A stretch of 64,000 nt of DNA from Planctomycetota bacterium. Its GTDB lineage: Bacteria > Planctomycetota > Phycisphaerae > Phycisphaerales > UBA1924. The notes beneath the pieces are model-generated. The model saw only the letters and a program-made list of their open reading frames with translations, did not search any database and was not told the origin of the DNA. Position numbers and translations under genes: made by a program. This document shows, piece by piece, positions 60,611 to 64,000 of the stretch (positions are counted from its first letter, which is position 1; every line of letters begins with the position of its first letter). The stretch is from NCBI GenBank assembly GCA_024280755.1, contig JAJRPN010000039.1, positions 62,001 to 126,000 on the forward strand, given 5' to 3'.

Positions 60611-60800
60611 CGGCTTTCGATCCGTAGTGCATAACACCGATGAACGCACCGACGCACGCGATCGAGATGATCCAATTTCCAACGACAACCCCTGAACCTC
60701 CAACGATAAGCACAAAGAGAATTGCGATAGTGATCAAGTGGCTGAGCGATTTTGATCGCTCAGGTCGATATGGTATAAGGTCTTCGTTTGTCTTATTCAT
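60564..60800 (-). CDS. Small membrane protein with repeat-derived C-terminus
   Basis: This 78-residue protein starts MNKTNEDLIPYRPERSKSLS after a GGAG site. Two hydrophobic helices follow (LITIAILFVLIVGGSGVVVG and WIISIACVGAFIGVMHYG). The last residues (AGCHAGRVLGSCMSSE) are read from an R3-type repeat, which has therefore replaced or extended the original end. No family is recognised. Confidence 0.55.
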   Translation of the reverse strand: MNKTNEDLIPYRPERSKSLSHLITIAILFVLIVGGSGVVVGNWIISIACVGAFIGVMHYGSKAGCHAGRVLGSCMSSE

Positions 60801-60874
60801 ACTGATCTCCGTGCGTATATCTAATGCGCAATGCCTTGTGAGTCTCGCTGCGGGGTGTCAGCATGGCATCGACA

Positions 60875-61345
60875 TTACCCCTTATTTACCCAACTTATTT
60901 CTAATCGGCGAACCCTCGAATCGAGTTCCGCTGCTGCCTCTAGCGGAAGCAAGCTTCCAGGAACTTGAACAAGTCCTTTACTCAGTTGTCGGATTCTTTT
61001 GTGTTCAGGGATTGACAGCCATGCGTATATAGTGTGTTTTAGATCGATACATGCGTCATGGTGGGATTTTAGGAATTTCAACAACTCATCCTGTGCTTGC
61101 TGGGCACAAGTGCTCATTATCAATGACGAAGACATCAAAGGTGCTGCGTCCAAATAGAACCCCGCCAAGCTAAACAAGTCAGGACAATGCTCTTGCATGA
61201 GTTCAAGATCACCCGGCTGATAAACACTCGGAAGTGAAGGAATGTGGAATGTTTCTGGTTCATTGAGAATTGTCACGCAGCACACAATGAAATAGCAATC
61301 TCTGGCAAGTTTCATGAATCGTTTTTGGGATGTGTTTCTTAACAT
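60875..61345 (-). CDS. Hypothetical protein, Leu-rich helical
   Basis: This is a 156-residue protein with no recognised family. It has a mostly helical, Leu- and charge-rich sequence with five Cys, including CYFIVCCVTILNE near the start, CPDLFSLAGFYLDA in the middle, and a C-terminal LSIPEHKRIRQLSKGLVQVP. There is no clear signal peptide, although the first 30 residues are partly hydrophobic. AT content is above that of neighbours. An ATG at 61345 has no ribosome site and an internal ATG is possible. Confidence in translation is moderate. Confidence 0.45.
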   Translation of the reverse strand: MLRNTSQKRFMKLARDCYFIVCCVTILNEPETFHIPSLPSVYQPGDLELMQEHCPDLFSLAGFYLDAAPLMSSSLIMSTCAQQAQDELLKFLKSHHDACIDLKHTIYAWLSIPEHKRIRQLSKGLVQVPGSLLPLEAAAELDSRVRRLEISWVNKG

Positions 61346-61397
61346 AAAACTATTATACCAGAAATCGTTTAATCAGAGTTGGGTTCTATGAATCAAT

Positions 61398-61850
61398 TCA
61401 CTCCCGAATCCACGCCAACTCCGCCAACAGCCCAACAAACGCCCCCGCCGATCCATCTTCCACAACCCACGCCCGGCTCGTCTGCCTGGACCGAATCTCA
61501 ATCAAATATCCATCCGTCGGTCTCGCCTCACCCGCGATGGGCTCGCCGAGTGCAAGCCCATCGACCATCGACCAGATTTCATCGAGTTGCTCGCCGCTGA
61601 GCCGACGGGTGATCTTGGGATAGGTCCCCGCATCCGAGCCCGCCCCCACCGACGCCCGCAGGTTGCCAGCCGCATCGACAATGTACCTCGCCGACAGGCT
61701 CGAAACATCGCCAGCATCCGCATCCCCAAACACCACCACCCCAAGCGTGAAATCCGCAGGCCGACGATCGGGCAGAGGCTGATGGGTCATCGAGGTGGTG
61801 CTGCACCCCGCGAGCAAGGCGAGCACGATACTGATTTTGAGCACATTCAT
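61398..61850 (-). CDS. Small lipoprotein of unknown function
   Basis: This is a 150-residue predicted lipoprotein with signal peptide MNVLKISIVLALLAGC, whose lipobox LLAGC puts the lipidated Cys at 16. The mature part is a strand-rich domain, ADFTLGVVVFGDADAGDVSS, with LSARYIVDAAGNLRASVG and LSGEQLDEIWSMVDGLALGE, and ends in SAGAFVGLLAELAWIRE. No catalytic motif is visible. It is convergent with, and close to, the hypothetical gene at 60875. A second ATG lies three bases upstream. Confidence 0.7.
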   Translation of the reverse strand: MNVLKISIVLALLAGCSTTSMTHQPLPDRRPADFTLGVVVFGDADAGDVSSLSARYIVDAAGNLRASVGAGSDAGTYPKITRRLSGEQLDEIWSMVDGLALGEPIAGEARPTDGYLIEIRSRQTSRAWVVEDGSAGAFVGLLAELAWIRE

Positions 61851-61898
61851 CATCTATACAGTGTATCACATCCGATTCCGGGTGCCACGCTCTTGCCG

Positions 61899-61952
61899 CC
61901 TCCCCCGGGCTTCCGGGGGAGGTGTCGAACAAAGTGAGACGGAGGGGGTCTT
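61899..61952 (+). repeat. R1 interspersed palindromic repeat, copy p
   Basis: The middle is CGAACAAAGTGAG, as in copies a and c. It is paired with the inverted copy q, with an R4 tract (61963-61985) between. Confidence 0.75.
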
Positions 61953-61995
61953 GCTTTTCTTCCCCATTGCCCATTGCCCATTGCCTTCTTCAAGA

Positions 61996-62045
61996 AAGAC
62001 CCCCTCCGTCCCTGCGGGACACCTCCCCCGGAAGCCCGGGGGAGG
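61996..62045 (-). repeat. R1 interspersed palindromic repeat, copy q (inverted)
   Basis: This is the reverse-oriented partner of copy p; its first hairpin (CCTCCCCCGGAAGCCCGGGGGAGG when read in sense is split here) matches in both arms. The pair forms a MITE-like unit of about 147 bp upstream of pheT. Confidence 0.7.
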
Positions 62046-62121
62046 CGATAAGAACGCGCAATTGTGTGATCAAATGCCACCTCATGCACAATCGAACCCG
62101 GCTGCCCTATCCTTACCTCCC

Positions 62122-64000
62122 ATGGATATTTCACTACGCTGGATCAATCAATACCTCTCCCCCGCCGATGTCACCGTCGAGGAGTTTGACGACATCATGA
62201 CCAAAGCCGGGCTGCCCATCGAGGGGCTCGCCGCTGGCATTGATGGCGACACGATCATCGATATCGAGGTCACAAGCAACCGAGGCGATTGCCTTGGGCA
62301 TCTCGGATGCGCCCGCGAGATCGCAGCTGCCCAATACGCCGAGAAACCACGCCAGCTCATGATGCCCGAACTCAAAGAAATGAACCTGGGCGCACCGATC
62401 GGCGATGAACTCACCCTCGACAACCAAGTCCCCGAAAAATGCCCGCTCTTCACCGCTCGCTTGATCCGCAATGTCAAAGTCGGCCCATCGCCTCAGTGGC
62501 TGAAAACAGCCATCGAATCCTTCGGGCAACGCTCGATCAACAATGTCGTCGATGTCACCAACTACATCACCCTCGAACTGGGCAACCCCTGCCATGTGTT
62601 CGATCACGCCAAACTCGCAGGCAAACAACTCATCGTGCGCCCAGCGACCAAAGATGAAGTCGTCAACACGCTTTACGCCGGCGAACACAAGCTCAATGAG
62701 AACGACATCGTCGTCGCCGACGCGAACGGCCCGCAATCCCTCGCTGGCGTCATCGGCGGGCATGACTCACAAGTCGACGAACACACAACCACCGTCGTCT
62801 TCGAGATGGCAACCTGGGACACCGTCACCGTCCGCAACACTGGTCGCAAGCTCAACATCCGTACAGACGCAGCCTTCCGTTTCGAGCGCGGCATCGATCC
62901 ACGCAGTATCGACTACGCTGCCCAACGTGCTGTCCAGCTCATCTGCGAAACGACTGGTGGAGAACTTGCCGAGGGCGTGCTGAGCCAAGGTGCCCCATTG
63001 CCTACAGATACAGTGATTTCGCTCCGCCCAGAGCGTTGCGATCGAATCCTGGGCATCCCTACCGCTCCCGAAGAGATGGCCAAGTTGCTCAATGCGTTGT
63101 CCTTCAAAACAACTATTGACAGTGACGGCGTGCTCCAATGCACCATCCCGCCGTTCCGCTCGCACGATGTCCATCGCGAGATCGATCTGATCGAAGAAGT
63201 CGTGCGTGCTCGTTCGCTTGGGGTGATTCCGATCCAAAAAACATTACCCGTGACTGCGCGTGAGCCTCAAGAATCTGAGCGTGCGATGAGCACCATCGCC
63301 AAGACCTTAACAGGTTTAGGCTTCTTCGAGACCATCACCTTCTCGTTCACCTCGCCAAAGCTCGGCAAGATCTTCCAACGCGAAGGGACTGACCTCGTCG
63401 CCGTCGATGATGATCGCCGCAAGGCCGAGCCAACCCTGCGCCCGAGCGTGCTCCTCGGTTTGCTCGCCTGTCGCCATACAAACCAAGCCGCCCGCGCCTC
63501 ACTTCCGGGGGGGATTCGTCTCTACGAAGTTGCCCAACGCTTCGCCCAAGACGCTGGCACCATCAACTCCTCCGAGCAACGCGTGATCGCCATGCTCATG
63601 GATATCGACTTCGCGGGCAAAAAACCAAAGCATGAAGATATCCAATCAACCATCCGCACCATGCGTGGATCGATCGATTCGATCGTCACCTCGACCTTCG
63701 GCACCACCGCCAAAACAATCATCACCCCCGCCAAACCAGAACATGCCGGCTTCGACAACGATGCCCACGCAACCGTGGCTATCCTCGTCAATGGCGAAAC
63801 CACCCAGATCGGCACCTTCGGACTCATCTCCGACGCCGCCCGCCAGGCACACGATCTCGATCAGCCTGTGGTCGCTGCAGAACTGATCTTGGCACCCATG
63901 ATCGAAGCCTACCCGCCGATCTCGCGAGCCGAGCATCTGCCCGCGTTCCCGGGGATCGATCGAGACCTCTCCCTGATTGTGGACGAATCAGTCCGCTGGG
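62122..64000 (+). CDS. pheT: Phenylalanyl-tRNA synthetase beta subunit, short form, N-terminal part
   Basis: This subunit charges tRNA-Phe together with PheS. The gene runs off the right edge; 626 residues are visible. The N-terminus MDISLRWINQYLSPADVTVE is normal, but after AGLPIEGLAAGIDGDTIID the sequence goes directly to IEVTSNRGDCLGHLGCAREI. In E. coli about 110 residues of the EMAP-II-like tRNA-binding domain lie between these points and are missing here. The B3/B4 editing domain (INNVVDVTNYITLELGNPCH, AFRFERGIDP), B5 domain (LRPERCDRILGIP, CTIPPFRSHDVHREIDLIEE) and the catalytic-like domain (LTGLGFFETITFSFTS) follow. Identification is firm. No pheS is in the window. Confidence 0.9.
   Translation, partial: MDISLRWINQYLSPADVTVEEFDDIMTKAGLPIEGLAAGIDGDTIIDIEVTSNRGDCLGHLGCAREIAAAQYAEKPRQLMMPELKEMNLGAPIGDELTLDNQVPEKCPLFTARLIRNVKVGPSPQWLKTAIESFGQRSINNVVDVTNYITLELGNPCHVFDHAKLAGKQLIVRPATKDEVVNTLYAGEHKLNENDIVVADANGPQSLAGVIGGHDSQVDEHTTTVVFEMATWDTVTVRNTGRKLNIRTDAAFRFERGIDPRSIDYAAQRAVQLICETTGGELAEGVLSQGAPLPTDTVISLRPERCDRILGIPTAPEEMAKLLNALSFKTTIDSDGVLQCTIPPFRSHDVHREIDLIEEVVRARSLGVIPIQKTLPVTAREPQESERAMSTIAKTLTGLGFFETITFSFTSPKLGKIFQREGTDLVAVDDDRRKAEPTLRPSVLLGLLACRHTNQAARASLPGGIRLYEVAQRFAQDAGTINSSEQRVIAMLMDIDFAGKKPKHEDIQSTIRTMRGSIDSIVTSTFGTTAKTIITPAKPEHAGFDNDAHATVAILVNGETTQIGTFGLISDAARQAHDLDQPVVAAELILAPMIEAYPPISRAEHLPAFPGIDRDLSLIVDESVRW

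Noticed and set aside
1-64000. Reassignment of TAG as a sense codon
   Set aside because: Two in-frame TAGs suggested it, but at least eight other genes in the window (for example ribB, glmM, the M16 gene, the beta-helix gene and the BamE-like gene) end normally at TAG.
1-64000. tRNA or rRNA genes
   Set aside because: The gaps were read for cloverleaf-like or conserved rRNA sequences and none was recognised; a covariance-model scan would be decisive.

Overview
The window looks like a piece of the chromosome of a planctomycete, probably of the class Phycisphaerae. The main reasons are four exported proteins ending in a dockerin-like tail of the form 'D-x-x-x-D-G-x-x-x-F-F-D-I-S-A-F-L ... A-G-C-P', LVIVD-repeat and PA14-repeat surface proteins, moderately high GC with very C-rich coding strands, weak or missing Shine-Dalgarno sites on many housekeeping genes, and a dense set of GC-rich palindromic interspersed repeats. 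This taxonomic call is inference; no rRNA or tRNA gene was found to anchor it.

Layout. 1-9.1 kb: start of gpsA (minus), a divergent P1B-type metal ATPase, a small P-loop kinase and GNAT pair, lipoproteins (BamE-like and DUF6624), two related exported proteins of which one carries a thioredoxin-like domain, and a RibB with a decayed GTP cyclohydrolase II half. 9.1-22.6 kb: sulfotransferase, two LVIVD-repeat proteins with dockerin-like tails, DUF1579 and YCII proteins, a pyrophosphate-type phosphofructokinase, and two amidohydrolase-like exported proteins. 22.8-28.6 kb (minus): a compact phage-structural-like cluster consisting of a portal gene interrupted by one TAG, a coiled-coil scaffold-like protein, an SU10/DUF5309-like major capsid protein, three neck/tail-like proteins, a holin-like protein and a lipoprotein. 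No terminase, integrase or lysis enzyme is visible. 28.6-34.9 kb: a repeat-dense stretch holding a GlmM-type sugar phosphomutase that has absorbed a repeat into its reading frame, a PTPS-III-like enzyme, a Phe/Asn/Trp/Gly-rich low-complexity protein, and an MBL-fold hydrolase. 34.5-39.3 kb: a two-RCK potassium channel flanked by what looks like a duplicated block (small ORF, dockerin-tailed exported protein, terminator). 39.4-51.4 kb: a lone atpG, an inactive-looking M16 protein, a UvrD-type helicase-nuclease, and an RND efflux operon whose pump gene is cut by an in-frame TAG at its midpoint. 51.6-64 kb: an orphan D12-class DNA methylase, a seven-fold PA14 protein and a LamG/beta-helix protein sharing the same C-terminal tail, an HscA-like Hsp70, small membrane and lipoproteins, and the start of a short-form pheT.

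Working together: gpsA, glmM, PFK, ribB, the PTPS-like enzyme, atpG and pheT are housekeeping. The RND adaptor and pump halves form one operon. The phage-like genes are closely packed, several with overlapping or near-overlapping stops and starts, and probably form one transcription unit. The exported proteins share two kinds of C-terminal tail, which suggests at least two surface-anchoring routes. The most notable points for follow-up are the incomplete capsid cluster, the 12-amino-acid-alphabet low-complexity protein, repeat elements domesticated into coding frames, two otherwise intact genes each split by a single in-frame TAG, and the shared RWREIG-x-EHNR tail.
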